Source of the DNA: Muricea muricata
Lineage: Eukaryota; Cnidaria; Anthozoa; Malacalcyonacea; Plexauridae
Length of the DNA: 64,000 nucleotides
Assembly (NCBI GenBank): GCA_963855995.1
Contig: OY979718.1
Coordinates: forward strand, 32,430,982 to 32,494,981
Direction of reading: 5' to 3'
Shown here: positions 23,240 to 35,709 of the stretch, piece by piece
Layout of the letters: each line of letters starts with the position of its first letter
How positions within the stretch are numbered: position 1 is the stretch's first letter
The notes under the pieces: generated by a model
Told to the model about the DNA's origin: nothing
Database searches by the model: none
The model's input: the letters and a program-made list of their open reading frames with translations, nothing else
Made by a program: the position numbers and the translations under genes

Positions 23240-23395
23240 GGTCATCTCTGAACAGTTTGTAATCGAACGAACTTTTAAAAGAACGAAGAAATTCTTCTGT
23301 GTATTGCTCAACTTTTCCAAAGAAATAATCACGCATGGTCGGGCCAAAAGTAAACTCTGGAATTTCAGTTCGCTTTCAGTTCGATGAACTAGTGA
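23240..23395 (-). other. Short unexplained frame, copy 2
   Basis: Counterpart of 10358-10516: TEIPEFTFGPTMRDYFF, then GKVEQYTEEFLRSFKSSFDY and KLFRDDHVVD before a stop. One codon is missing relative to copy 1 and the frame is otherwise kept. Family unknown. Confidence 0.4.
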
Positions 23396-24089
23396 GCTCG
23401 ATTCATCCAAATAGATCATTAGGGTTGGAAAGGCTATATTAAAGTTTGATATATTTCAATGACGGTTTGCTGTAATATATCAAATTTTAAGTTAGCATGT
23501 TCAATCAAAGAGGGCAACTAGCTTTTTTTTTCTTGCTACGCAGTAGTCGCAATAGATATTGTATAAAGTATCTGAGGCTGCTGCTTATATATGCCACCCA
23601 CATCTGTGCTATGCGTACCAATTTTTTTCGCCGCCATCGCTCAACTGAATGCCACGGTCCTTAGAAATTAATTTAACTCACCAACATTATACTTTTTCAA
23701 AATCTCTGGCTATTTTACATGCTTGTTCTAAATTTCGCATGGAGCCACATTTTCGTGTGGATGTTTTGAACTAGCCTGTATTAATTGGGGAATCTCAAAA
23801 GTGGACTATCTCATGGAGTGCATCCGAGTTAGAGAATTTCTTAAAGAGAAGACTTGTTTGAACGAAGTACGCCTACCATACTACTCATCGTCAGTGTTGA
23901 ATACAAAAATATTTCTTATTAAATTTTAAAATGCACTTCTAAACCATTCCAACAGTAAATTTTTCTTTGATTAACGGTAAAACTGATGGCTCGCAAATTT
24001 CTCGATATTTTTTTCTGACCATTAGATATTTCTCGTATTTCTCGTTACATAGTTGACGATGACTACATGCATCTCTTTCCTGCTATGAA

Positions 24090-24835
24090 CTTTATATAGA
24101 ATATAACGACGGACTGACAATCATTTACACGAACGACAACGATGACGGAAAGTCGGAAGACCAAGAAAGCACTGAAGACGCACCGGCAAATGACGTAGAC
24201 CTCGAAAAGACAATCGATCACAAGATAGCTTGACACATCGGATCATTCTACGAGCCTGAAGCATTCCCAAAGGCCCGACGAAGCGACACGATTAAGGAAA
24301 ATGAGAACGCAGGAATATATGAAAACACATCGTGCATTGAAGTTTTACAGAAAATTTTTCCGAAGCAGTCTTTCTATATTAGAAATGATTTTGAAGGCTT
24401 ACGACAATGATTTAGTTCGAGCCACCAATCACTGATGCACGAAAATGGTATGCTTCGATTTCCAACTCCTCCGGTGAGCCCCAAAGATTCTACGCGTCCG
24501 TCGATTTTTGTTACGTCTGATTCCGAACAGTCTTCGAGCGACGCCCGATTGTCAGCATTTTCACCAGTGTCGAGCACAATAGCCTTAATAGTCATAGCAC
24601 AATAGTCTTAGCCTTATTCACGTCCAGTGTTGCTGCCCACTCTATCTTCACACGTGATACCACCATTTACCCCTGCTACGTTTTCTACTCGCTCAATGAT
24701 CAGGCCTTACATTCTCCCCCGGCGAAATCATATCAGCATGCCGCTTCGTCCGTATATGAGACCCCATGCTGGGGGGGGGGGGGTTAATGCTTCATTCTGC
24801 AAATGGATGCAAGACGCGCACGTGCAGTAGATGTT
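24090..24835 (+). pseudogene. DMRT-like relic with DMA domain, copy 2
   Basis: The acidic linker is better kept here than in copy 1 (TNDNDDGKSEDQEST, EDAPANDVDLEKT). IEVLQKIFPKQ follows, then in the shifted frame LEMILKAYDNDLVRAT and a further frame change. The Pro-rich tail is open (PPFTPATFSTRSMIR, SMPLRPYMRPH). The frame break within the DMA domain is at the same place as in copy 1. It cannot encode a complete DMRT protein and no DM domain is nearby. Confidence 0.55.
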
Positions 24836-25512
24836 CCATGGATTTTGCCTTCGGATCAGTTTAATAATATAATTTAATATAAGTTGATGATAATTTATTA
24901 TAAGTTGAAGTTTCTAGTCATTGTGGAAAATCCTCGAGAATACGTGTTTGTGTACACATTCTGTGTGTGTATACATTGTAAAATTAGGTTGTTTTTGTGA
25001 AATATATGTTAAAAATGCAGTAAAACTGTTGGATTCAGTGTTTGTGAACTATTTGTACTCGCGTAAAAGGAAAAAGTAAGCCTTAGTTATCGGAGATTAC
25101 GGTTGATAGACTCGATAGTTTGTTTTCTCATTCCCGGTTTAGCGATGTTGAGTTATGCGACCTGCTGGTTTACTGCGTTGCAGTCATTAAAGTTTAACCG
25201 GAGCAAATAAGCGAGTTGAAGAGAAGTCACGCAAACTCTCGCTTCTCAACTCTCATCCATTGCGTGATCGAGCCATGCTAGATAATTTCATTCTATTTTT
25301 AACCTCCCATCTCCTCCATATGGCTTCGAAAAGGAATCGGTCAAAATCTGTCCTTTTAACTTCTTGTGCTTGTATTTCATTTTATCCGTAATGCCATGGC
25401 GCTCAGATAATTTTTCTATTATTTTTAACCAAAAAAGACTAGCCTTTTCTTCTTTTTTTCAAAACTGACGATCATTGAGTCTTCTTAATATGTGAAACAT
25501 TAGGTTTTTAGA

Positions 25513-25715
25513 CAGTGGCGGATCCAGCGTAGGTCAAAATGAATTATAGCAGCCCAATTTTAAATTCAAAATAACTTTATAACAATGTCATTGGTTATGA
25601 ATTTCCAAAGAATAAAATCTTACCAATGAAATTGCTTTGAAGGTGTTTTAAAATGTAAATATATCCAAGAATGAGCTGTAGTAATATATTTTGACCTACG
25701 CTAGATCCGCCACTG
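25513..25715. mobile_element. 203-bp hAT MITE, first of three copies
   Basis: Ends CAGTGGCGGATCCAGCGTAG and, inverted, CAGTGGCGGATCTAGCGTAG. Both sides are bordered by TTTTTAGA (25505-25512, 25716-25723), an 8-bp target duplication. Duplication copy 1 shows the empty site near 12610. Other copies of exactly 203 bp are at 37449 and 46676. Confidence 0.93.
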
Positions 25716-25869
25716 TTTTTAGATGCGGTCAATCCGGTCATGGCTGTGTTTCATGATTAAGAACAATGATTATGAACAAATTCTTTTAATAAATCTTCAC
25801 CAGCAAAACAGCATATTAATTTTAGGGTCCTGTTTTTATTTCCCAGCCCAAATTTTGACTAAATCCCAG

Positions 25870-26345
25870 TGCACAAGGGGGTAACCATCAAGTTCGACAG
25901 CACTATTTATGATTTATTCAAGAAAGTGTGTTTGAAAAACTGTCTAATATTTCTATTTCGAAGGCTCAGATGGCATACCAAATTGTGTCCTTAAAGATTA
26001 CGCGTATATCTTAGCCTTGCCAGTTGCCTCACTGTTCAATGCTATGCTTGGATACAGCTACAACATGTTCCCACAGTATGGAAAAAAGCGGAATTTATTC
26101 CAGTTCCCAAAACATCAGTACCTGCAGATATCACAACCGTCCTATTTCCTTGACACCTATCTTGTCCAAAATTTGTGAATCATTTGTATCCGATTGGTTG
26201 ATTAGTTCAATCAAAAATAAAGTCGGCAAGAGGTAGTTTGGTTCTCTGAAAAATTCTTTAACAACCAATAATCTAATTAGTTTGGTACATCACCTTCTAA
26301 AGGAAACTGACGCGTCAAAATGCTTGATTTTTCTAAGGCATTTGA
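25870..26345 (+). mobile_element. LINE A, middle part, copy 2
   Basis: It begins with the inverted scrap GGTAACCATCAAGTTCGAC, then jumps to the pre-RT region (QESVFEKLSNISISKAQMAY) and continues to LDFSKAFDLTDQ. About 1.1 kb of the endonuclease present in copy 1 is missing. It breaks off at 26345 where LINE B starts. Confidence 0.85.
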
Positions 26346-27440
26346 CTTAACAGACCAATTCATTCCCAATTGTTTCGAGACAACTAAAGCAAATCTTTTT
26401 GCTGATGATACAAACCTTTCTTGTAATGGGTTTAGTCCATATGAAATAGAGATTAAACTTAATAATGACATTGAAAATGTTCATAGGTGGTTAACAGCTA
26501 ATAAGCTGTCATTAAATATGAAAAAGACTGAATTTATGATAATAGGATCAAGACATCGCTTAACTACAATTGAAAATAGCCCAGTATTAACATTACGGGG
26601 AAGCAACATTGAACGGGTTTTCCAAAAAAAGTCACTAGGCATGATCCTAGATGAGCAGCTAAATTGGGATAAACATAATGACAAGCAATGTAAAATTATT
26701 TCAAATAACATCGCCCTGTTAAAAAGAGCAAGATCGTTTGTCAATAGAGATAGTCTGATTAAAATGTGTAATGCCTTAGTGTGGCCTCATTTCAATTATT
26801 GCTCAACAATTTGGAATGATGGATGTTGTTCGATAATTGATAAATTGTTCAAATTGCAAAAGAGAGCTGCGCGTGTGATAACTGGGGACACGTACGATGT
26901 TCGTTCCACTCAAACACTAAATAATCTTAATTGGCTTCCATTAGAAGAACTTCTAAAATAACGAGAAATAATAATGGCATTTAAAATATTATCTGGTCGA
27001 TCACATCGATGTCTTGAAAAATTGTTTTCAGTAAGTCAAAATGACAATTACATTTTAAGAATCAACCATGAAACTAAATTGAAACTTCCTACACCAAAAA
27101 CAAATTTTCTCAAAAGAAGTTTTTCATACAGGGCTGCGAAGTCCTGGAACGGACTTCCAAGTGAAACCACCGCAAACTACAACAATCTTTCAATTTTGTC
27201 GTTCAAACGGCAATTACACAATTCACATGTTCTAACCTATTGTAAATAGTTATTAATGCACCAATCGTCAGGAAATATTCGGAGACAATTAAGAAACCAC
27301 TATGACACACACACAATGTTGTGGGAGAAGGGTTGATGGAGAGAAAAGCTCCAATTCTTATATAATTATAAACTGTTGTCAAATTGCCCCCCCCCCACAG
27401 ACTCACAATTACAGCATTATGATTATGATGTAATTATGCC
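26346..27440 (+). mobile_element. LINE B (L2/CR1-like), RT C-terminal half, inserted in LINE A
   Basis: An open frame at 26320-26961 and the next at 26974-27249 give LFADDTNLSCNGFSPY (catalytic FADD), RWLTANKLSLNMKKTEFMII, LGMILDEQLNWDKH, NALVWPHFNYCSTIWNDG, KLQKRAARVITG, then FSYRAAKSWNGLPSET and FKRQL. These are the ordered blocks of the RT thumb and C-terminal region. A single stop (26959-26961) separates the two frames. Its N-terminal RT half and 5' end are missing. The sequence differs from LINE A, so this is another family. Confidence 0.88.
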
Positions 27441-27476
27441 CTCAGGGGGTAATAGATCCCCCATGTTGGACCTTGC

Positions 27477-27604
27477 CCAAGGGGTAGTAGCTCCCCGAGA
27501 TGGGCACTCTAAATGTCCAAGGAGTAGTAGACCTCCGTGATGGTCATTGTTTACTTTAATGTCCAAGGGGTAGTAGATCCCCGTGATGGTCATTGTTTAC
27601 TTTA
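27477..27604. repeat. Minisatellite, about three units of 40-46 bp
   Basis: Units begin CCAAGGGGTAGTAG(A)TCCCCG and the last two end in GATGGTCATTGTTTACTTTA. It lies just downstream of LINE B and may be part of its 3' tail. Confidence 0.8.
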
Positions 27605-27866
27605 CAATACATTGGTTTGTGTGAGTCTATGGGGTTAAGGGTGACCTTTGGGAGCACTACATCCCCAACAACCAAAAAAATTTTTTTTTTCTTTTTTTGA
27701 AATATATTTTTTTACTACCATTATTATTGGCAACAATAACTATCCTATAATATTTTATTTAATGCTGCATGAATTGTATTCATGCAAGTGATGCTGACAG
27801 AGTGTATCACAGAGTATTTACATAATTATATCTGATTATTTAATTTTAACGAGTTACGCTAAAGTG

Positions 27867-30800
27867 CAGGGTGGAAAATGTATCGGACCACGGGACCATT
27901 GGTCCCAGAAAATTTTTGGGGTTTCCAGAAAATATTTCAAGTTTTATTAACAAGGAAAATGGTTGCTGACCATTATCAGATTTAAAGATATCACTGAGCA
28001 GTGACAAACAAAATGACAAGAGCTAAAACACTGCTTGACCTTACACATATATTTCAAGATTAAATACTGTAGCACAGTAGTAGCACAGTAGTGACATTAA
28101 AAATTGCGTTTTAAACACTTTAAGACCCATCAATTTATCTGTATTGTACAAGTGTAATGGGAATTACATCAACAGAAAAATTAAAACAAAGTTGTTTTTA
28201 AAACTAAAATTCAAATATTTTGCATATATATAACAAACAATTTTTGACAATACCTTAAGTCCTTGTCTATAGCTCTTTAAACTTTATTAATTTATACAGG
28301 CATTATTTACAATCTTCATTAGGCACACCGTGGGCAAGTTCAATTTGCTAGTTCTTATAGCTCATAATTTACTTTTATTACAGTCTAGCGCTTAAATAAC
28401 ACGCAGTCAAGTGTAGTTGGTATAAGTAATTTTAAGTGTAAATCTTCTGCTTAAAAGCTGGGTTTCCAGCTAATACATTAGTCATTTGATGTTTGGAATA
28501 TAATAACCATGAAGAAGCTATCTACAAAAACACATCAAAGTGAAACACGCAAAGTTGTGTGTAGAGTTAATAATTGCAAAATTCAGATTTTGGCGAAGAA
28601 CTATCGGCAACATCCAAACATTGATTAACATCCAAATGAAGATTCATCAGATTTATCCCCACATTGTCAACGAAAAATTTTCTTTTATGAAACTGCAAAA
28701 CAGACGCTGAAAAGAAGAACAGAAGAGGTTTCCCCAGATGTTGTGACTGCTAAGAAACAAGCAACAGATACATTACGCATCATGCAAGAAGACAGCGATA
28801 TGAGCTCTGGTGTCAAGTTGCATTTTCCGCGATTTTTGAAAGTAAAATTACGTCACTTCATTAAATCCTTTCAGTGAAAGCCTGAATAAAATCGCGTCTG
28901 ATGTTTCTGTTATAAAACAGAACATTAAATCAATCCTAGAGTCTAATGTAACAAGTAAGATTACATCTACACTTGTTGCTAAAACTAACCCAAATGAAGA
29001 TATTTGCATGCAGAGCAACGACAATGTCGAAATCTTGGTAGCTAAAGTGACTTTAACAAGGTCTATTAAAGACATAGAATCGGTCGGATTTATTTTCGAC
29101 GAGAAGAAGGAAGAGGTATTTTGCTCTATCTGCGGCACAGTTGATAGCGGCAATGATGACAACAGCACAGATGTGCGACATATAGGTATTTTTAAATATG
29201 AAAAGCAAACTGGTATGACATTTAACAGTGAAGAAAACCTTCCTGACCAGTTCCGTAATCTAAAGAAGCATGTAAAAAGGCACATAAAGCAATCTACCAC
29301 GCACATCAAGAACATTCAGTCTCAAACAAAAAAACAAAAAGAGGCCGAAAAGGCCTCTCTCCCAGAAGTGATAACTTTCTTGAAGTGGTAAGTTTCGGTC
29401 AGCCAATCGTGAAACATGGAAGCACTGCAGCTGCACTTTCGGAGAACATGAGGGAGGGATATGACGCTCTTGGTGTAGAGGGCTGTCAGATTGAGAGCAC
29501 TGTGTTTGACGGGGTGTACTTTGCAATACAAAAACACTTTAATGCAATGTACAAGTTAAAAAATGGAGACATTCTTTACAGTTACGACACATTGCATAAA
29601 AGTGGTTTTGTTGACACCCATCTTTGCAAGAAAGAAGATTTTAAGTGAATCGTATCTAATACAGATGTATGTCAGAAGCTCTTCAGAATGTTTAACTGGG
29701 GTTCCAATTATGAAAAGCTAGTTGATGCCACAGCCTTATGGAAACTTCAACTTACGAGCCTAATTGGTTTTTCTGAAACAAGGTTTGCTAACAGCCGAAG
29801 GCAGGTTTACATAAACATTCACCACGAGTTTCCAGCAATTATTACTTGTCTAAAAGATCAGATTATGGATGCGGTTAAAAGTTATGATGCGAAAACACGA
29901 GAGAAAGGTGATCATGCAAGAGAACGAAAAGGAAAAATTTTAAATGTACATTTCCTTTTAAAATTATCCGGACTTGCAGATGCCTACGGGCAGTTTGGTG
30001 CTGTGGTTAACGTGACTCAAAGGTGCATTTGCTACCGCATGAAAGACACAAAATGTACATGGAAGCTGTTGACAAATTGGAAAAAAATGGCCCAATGTTT
30101 GACAGATCAGCTCCAAGTGTGAATCTTTAGTTACCCCTGGCCAAAAAATCCGCTGTCTCTGGCCAGTGAATCATAAAGATAAGACGTCTCTTAAGGAAAA
30201 GAATGAAATTAGAGGTATTCCTGTAATATCAAGTTATGAAGTCCAGGCAGCTGGTCTCCAAACTCTGACGAGACGAGAACGTCAGCAAAACGAAATTAGA
30301 AAAGGAGTTGATGCCGAAAAAACTTCAGACAAACAGCTAGAGTTGCTCTTAAACGAGCGTTACAATGGCCTTAAAACTGAAGTGTTTGATGAACAATCTC
30401 AAAAGATAATTGCACTAACAAAGACAATACTGGATTTACCAAGTTTGGCCATGAAACTGCACCAAGTCGATGGAGGCTACATAAAAATTGCACTAACAGA
30501 ATTCCCCAATTTCATAAAAGCGGTTAAAAATATTATCATAAGATCCTTGCTAGATTTGCCCGAGAATGCCTTGGAGAAACAGTACACCGAATTTTTAAGA
30601 AGATTAGAGAAGTTGACTGTCAAATATAAGATTGAGGAACTTGAAACACTTGATGCCAAGGAATTGATTAAGAATTTCTTTGACCCAGTAGGCAAGCTGT
30701 TTGCAGGAATTGAAATGGTGATGCAAGCTATTGCTGTATCGGCAGTGAAGCAATCATGCGAGTCCATCTTAGAGTCTATGGTGTCAAAATATGAACACCA

Positions 30801-31471
30801 CTTCAACAGCCAAAGGAATATGGCAGAAGATAACATTAACAAAGCGTTTTTTCTTGCAGTTAATGGTCTTATAGTTTTGGGCATTGTGAAAGTGTCATTA
30901 AAGTCGCTATGGACAGATACTGGAAATCGAAAAAAAGAAATGACTGGCATTTTTATAAAACGACTGTCTTAAAACAGTTAACCAGTTTTGAAGGAAGCTC
31001 GAGAGTCCAGCTGAGGCAGTGAAATGAAAACAACAAATTTAAATGCATGGAATAGGATGTCAAACTAAAAACGCAATGAAAGCTTTTCAAAAATAATTAA
31101 ATGGCAATTATTTAGACTTTGTCTTCCAACCTGTGGAGGATTTGAGCACTGCATTGTCAGCAAACTTCTACTGTATACTTTTAAGTGAAGATTTACTTTA
31201 AGCTGTAACGTTTTAAGTAAATTTTGATGTTGCCTTCTTCCTTCTTTTCAACTTGAATACTACTGTAATGCTGTGTATCTGCCTATCTGGGAAGACCATT
31301 GACATTGTAGTCATTTTGTCCGTAAAATCTGTTACTACACTAGTCCGCCAGTATCAAATACATCTGTATATTTGCAGATATTTCACATTTGACTTGAAAA
31401 TGAAAGTTTGCAGAAAATTGTAGAGTTTTAGGTCCACGGTCCCAGAAAGAAAAAAAAATTTTCCACCCCTG
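27867..31471. mobile_element. Second hAT transposon, 3.6 kb, with 8-bp target duplication
   Basis: The left end CAGGGTGGAAAATGTATCGG and the right end, read inverted, CAGGGGTGGAAAATTTTTTT are imperfect hAT termini. A second shared block (CGGGACC and GGTCC words) lies just inside. CTAAAGTG flanks both sides (27859-27866, 31472-31479). It carries a degraded transposase gene on the + strand. It sits between LINE B and the resumed LINE A, so it is among the youngest insertions in this nest, although its gene is well decayed. Confidence 0.9.
28509..31020 (+). pseudogene. hAT-type transposase relic of the second element
   Basis: It starts MKKLSTKTHQSETRKVVC with a Cys/His motif (CRVNNC, later His) like a BED- or C2H2-type finger. 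A stop lies near 28625 and a frame break near 28855. Then follow frames at 29008-29391 (EEVFCSICGTVDSG zinc-ligand pair, RNLKKHVKRHIKQS), 29385-29648, 29688-30122 (LIGFSETRFANSRRQVYINI) and 30166-30972. In the last, an alternative frame near 30900 gives DRYWKSKKRNDWHFYKTT, showing another frameshift. The FAETRFANS-type block and the C-terminal block resemble unnamed hAT-derived proteins (C17orf113-like) known from corals. With about five or more breaks it cannot encode a working enzyme. Confidence 0.75.
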
Positions 31472-31534
31472 CTAAAGTGGTGCAAAATCGCTGAAGGGTG
31501 GGATGGGTGGAAATTTCAAAATCTCTTGCTGCAG

Positions 31535-32235
31535 AGGTCAAAGAAATAGTTGTCGACTTCAGTAAGGGAAAGCGGAATTTTCCGTTGCTAGTAATCGATA
31601 ATATTAGGGTTGAACGTGTAATTCTGCCCGAATTTTAGGCATTATGATCCAAAATAATATGAATTGGTGTGAACACGTTACTAAAATTGTTAAGAAAGCG
31701 GGGAAGAGATTGAATATATGCGTAGGTTACTGAAACGAGCTAACGCCGACACAAAAACGTTATCGACCGTATATACTACAGTTATAAGATAGTTTTGGAG
31801 TATCCTCGTCAAGATTGGCACTTTAATACCTCAGGATATCTACGTGATGACATTGAAAGAGTTCAAAGAAGGGCGTTAAGGATCACATTACCGGCACTTA
31901 GTTACACTGAGGCAAGCGAATTTATTAACATTCCACTATTGAAGGACCGGCGAGACAGTTTATGCCAACGATTCTTTTTAAAGCATGAGAACCTTCAAAC
32001 ACTTAATGATTTTTTACCTAATAAGTCCGCGGCTACATATGATTTGAGGATAAAATGTAAATATAATAATTTTTTTTGTAAAACAGAACGTTTTAAAGAG
32101 TCTTTTTTAACTACAAATTATTTCGAAATTGAATTGTAACTAATGGTATTCATATATTGATATTTTATCTTTATTACTGGTGTAATTTAACCTTTGGTTA
32201 CAAGATCAGTGATTTTTCTAATAATAATAATAACA
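31535..32235 (+). mobile_element. LINE A, 3' part with (TAA)n tail, copy 2
   Basis: KEIVVDFSKGKRNFPLLVID matches the end of the LINE A RT in copy 1 (14700 on). After a frame change the open frame at 31795-32139 gives DIERVQRRALRITLPALSY, EASEFINIPLLKDRRDSLC and a terminal FEIEL. The element ends in TAATAATAATAATAA at about 32219-32233, the short tandem tail used by this LINE group. Copy 1 of LINE A lacks this 3' part. Confidence 0.88.
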
Positions 32236-32469
32236 AAATCGCATAGTCCCAGTAAATGTGGTGCTCAAATCTTAATCCCATTCCCAGTTGATTGTTCTTT
32301 GGCCAATAAATCCCTGTCCCAATACTTGAAATTCAATTTTCGCAGCAAAAAATAGGCAACTCCCAGTTCTCATTTTACCTCTTAGAATTTTCTGATATCA
32401 GAGCTATTTAGCCATGCAAAACTTTCTCGGAACATGTCGACACCAAGTTGTAGGCGTCCTATATTTGCT

Positions 32470-35400
32470 TCGCAATTTTTTTCCTATTTCTTCGTCATTG
32501 TACCTCGAATTTCCTCCAGATGTCTTCCCTGTATTGTCTTCGCCACTTTTATAAAATCAATCAGCAGTTTGGAGACTTTTGGAAGACTTTTGGTGTCTGA
32601 ATATTCGGTCCATACGGAGAGATTTTCAGCGAAGCCTTTCCATCGCAGATAAGCAGCAAATGACGTCAGATGATCATTGCCTCCAAAAAATACCCGTATG
32701 TGAAATATTTAATAGTCCACGCACGAAGCTAAAAAGATTTTAGTGTGCAAACAAAGTGTTTTTGGCATCATTTCGTCTAACTCAGATATTTCATCTACTT
32801 TTTCCTTCTTGTTTACTTACTTAATTCGCCCGTGTTTTGTATTTTTTTTATTTGCATGGTTATGAGCAAGAAATGACCCGTTCGTGATTTCATTGGCAAA
32901 CATCTTTCCCTCCTTGGCAGAGAGGTAAAGGTACCTGTGTTTCTGATTGCCCACATCGTTTGACTTTGGTTTTGGGTGGTTCGTCGACAGGTCAAGTTCA
33001 ACCGTTAAAATTCGTCACCCGCTCAGTTGGACAGATACCAGTCGACGACCACTCAAAACTCAAGTCAAAGCTGAGCGTGGAGCGCTTGCGCAGGAAAACA
33101 CTAGGCAGTACCGCGAAGCAATCGTTTATTAGCCTAGTGTTTTTATCTAATATTTAAGCAAATTTCCTAAACTTGACTGTTGGGGACAGGTCTGCTGGGT
33201 TGGTGCAATGAAGACTTCTCGCCGTTATTTCTCTTCGTTCATGAAGACAAGTTGTTTTCGCCAAGAAATAACGACGAGAAGATTTAAAGGCGCCACTAAA
33301 CCACAACAGTGTATTTCAACAAGCAATTTGTTCAGGAAATAACCAAAGACGATAACGCTTACTAAATCAAAGCTATGTATAATCATGGTTTAAGTTGTTT
33401 AGCTAGCTATGTTTTATAGAAAGGTCTTTGTAATAAGCAAATTCGACGTAAATAGCTTTTGTCTTATTTTTTTACTTTCCGTGGACTTTTCTTTTTTCTT
33501 GATCAAGCTTTCTGTGCCATTGCGTTCAGTGTCCTTGATATTGGAGTCATTTATTTATGGCCTTGGGTTTAATTCCCAAACACTGATTGGCAGTCTTCAG
33601 CTCTCTCAAGTAATGAGATAACATTGCAACAAGATGGTACTAAGTATGACACATACATAAAGACATTTCACTACCAACATGCAGGAAAGTTTACATCGAG
33701 ACTCATAGCTTCTACATAGCCATATGAACATTTTATAGGTTATATCACAAATAGACTGCAGAGTAAACTATATGCATCCCATTGATCCTAAAATAACCTT
33801 ACATTGCTTCGGGGAAAACAGTTTTCTATCTATCGAGAAAGATTGCTGCTCACAGCTTGTATATAATCAGGTATTTTATATAGGTTATATTACAAGTAAA
33901 CTGCAGAGTACATGCATGTCGTTGTCTTAAATTACTCTTCTATGAAACAGTTTCCTATCCACGAGAAAGCTTGACGCTCACAGCTTGTATATAACCAATG
34001 AATGATACAAATTGAAGTGCACGATCTATTTATTTAACTTTGCCAACTGACATGCAACATTTTACAATAAATTTACGACAACATATAATATATCTTACAA
34101 TGGCAGGGTGCATGCTACAGTTTTCACCAATTACAGCGGTCCCATGGACTATGCTAATACTATACAACGAACACAAATCTAATAACAACACGATATTTGA
34201 CGGGACATATTACGAGACTTGTTACAAGACAAACATATAGATTTCCATGTTCTTGGATCATCATATCTGCGTTAAGCTTAGGCTTATAGAATGTACTATA
34301 CGTTTGTCGTTGTTGCGGCGTGAGTTACGTGTTGACAAATTGGTTACAGCGCGACAACGTAGCGCCATCTTGTTGCAATGCTATCTCTTACTTGAAAGAG
34401 CTGAAGACTGCCATTCAGTGTTTGGGAATTAAACCCAAGGCCATTAATAAATGACTCCTATATCAAAGACACTGAACACAATGGCACATAAAGCGCGATC
34501 AAGAAAGAAGAAAGGCCCACGGAATGTTAAAGCAAACTTCGGATTCGCTTCTTCCAAAGACCTTGGTATAAAACAGAGCTAAACAACTTAAAACATGACT
34601 ACACGGCTTTGATTTAGTGAGCGTTTTCGTCTTAACACTTTCCTGAAAGAAAACACTTGTTTTAAAGGCTCTAAAGTGTTTGCGCATCTTTGCGCATCCA
34701 TACTTCTGTACCGTAAGTTTTGGGAAGAAGTCTGTCATACGTATTTGGCACAGTGTAGTGGTTTAGTCAACTACTACACTGTAGTTGTTGTTTTACAATG
34801 TAGTGGTTTAGTGGTGCCTTGAAGTCTTCTCGCCGTTATTTCTCGACGAAGACAACTTGTCTTCTTAAACGAAGGGAAATAACGACGAAAAGTCTTCAAA
34901 GCACCAACCCTACAGGTCTGTCCCCAAAAGTCAAGTTAAGAAAATTTGCTTAAATATTAGTTAAAAACACTAGGCAAATAACGTTTGCCTCCTTGACCTC
35001 GCGGTACTGCCTACTGTTTTCCTGTACTCCACGCTCAGCTTTGACTTGAGTTTTGGGTGGATCGTCGACCGCTCTGTCCACTGAGCGAGCGAAGAATTTT
35101 AAGTTGGACTTGGCCTGTCGACGAACCACCCAAAATCAAAGTCAAAGGAGTTGGACAATCAGGAATACAGTTGCCTTTACCTCTCGGCAACGGAAGAAAA
35201 GATGTTTGCAAACAAAAACTTAAACGGGTCTTTCCTTGTTCATCAGCATGCAAGTAAAAAAAAAATACAAAACGCCCTTTACCTGCTTTCTTTTGCGAAA
35301 TATTAGAAAGTAAACTAGAAGTAATAAAATTGGAGAATTATCTCAGCAAAAAATAATGGCAAAAACACTTCATTCTCGCAATAAAATCTTACTTTGAGCT

Positions 35401-35670
35401 TCGTACAAAGAACATCAAAGATTACACATACGGGTATCTCCTGGCGGACCATGGTTATCTGACGTCATTTCCTGCTGGTACTCCAAGAAGAAGCTTCGAG
35501 AAAATACATGTCTGCCACGATGAAGAATGTCTAAGCAACGGGTCTTGAAAATACCTTATTCAAGGAGAACAAATACGGATTTACTACGGAGAAATAACAA
35601 AAAAGCCTCACAGAAGCTATGTGGATGAAAATCGAACAAAAATGAGGAAGAATTGGGGCAAAAATTGAGA
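32470..35670. repeat. Giant palindrome (foldback element), about 3.2 kb
   Basis: The left arm is about 32470-33640 and the right arm about 34360-35670, with a centre of about 700 bp. Matching pairs include ATACGGGTAT (32690 and 35430), CTGACGTCATTT, GGTGGTTCGTCGACAGG, AACACTAGGCA, CTTCTCGCCGTTATTTCTC, GGGTTTAATTCCCAAACACTG and TTGTTGCAA. Each arm contains smaller palindromes of its own (33000-33070, 33210-33290; 34820-34900, 35040-35145). Frames on opposite arms show weak protein-like resemblance near the outer ends, but no transposase is recognised. Termini and target duplication were not resolved. Confidence 0.85.
33735..34000. repeat. Two direct repeats in the centre of the giant palindrome
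   Basis: Two units of about 130-140 bp (about 33735-33872 and 33878-34000) share TATAGGTTATATYACAA, ACTGCAGAGTA, CAGTTTYCTATC and GCTCACAGCTTGTATATAA. They are tandem, direct and diverged. Confidence 0.8.
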
Positions 35671-35709
35671 AGAAAAACAACGTATTGTCAGACGAATTTA
35701 AAATCAAGA

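Larger units (their letters stand above)
21280..32235 (+). repeat. Segmental duplication, copy 2
   Basis: The same order as copy 1: membrane-protein gene, RT fragment, hairpin, DMRT-like relic, LINE A. Copy-specific events are a one-base deletion and a nonsense codon in the gene, a 203-bp hAT MITE (25513-25715), loss of the LINE A endonuclease, LINE B (26346 on) and a hAT element (27867-31471). LINE A ends near 32235 with a (TAA)n tail. Where LINE A and the duplication each end cannot be fully separated. Confidence 0.88.

Noticed and set aside
28848-30950. Minus-strand frames of 155-157 codons
   Set aside because: They lie opposite the degraded transposase of the second hAT, which has recognisable motifs on the plus strand.
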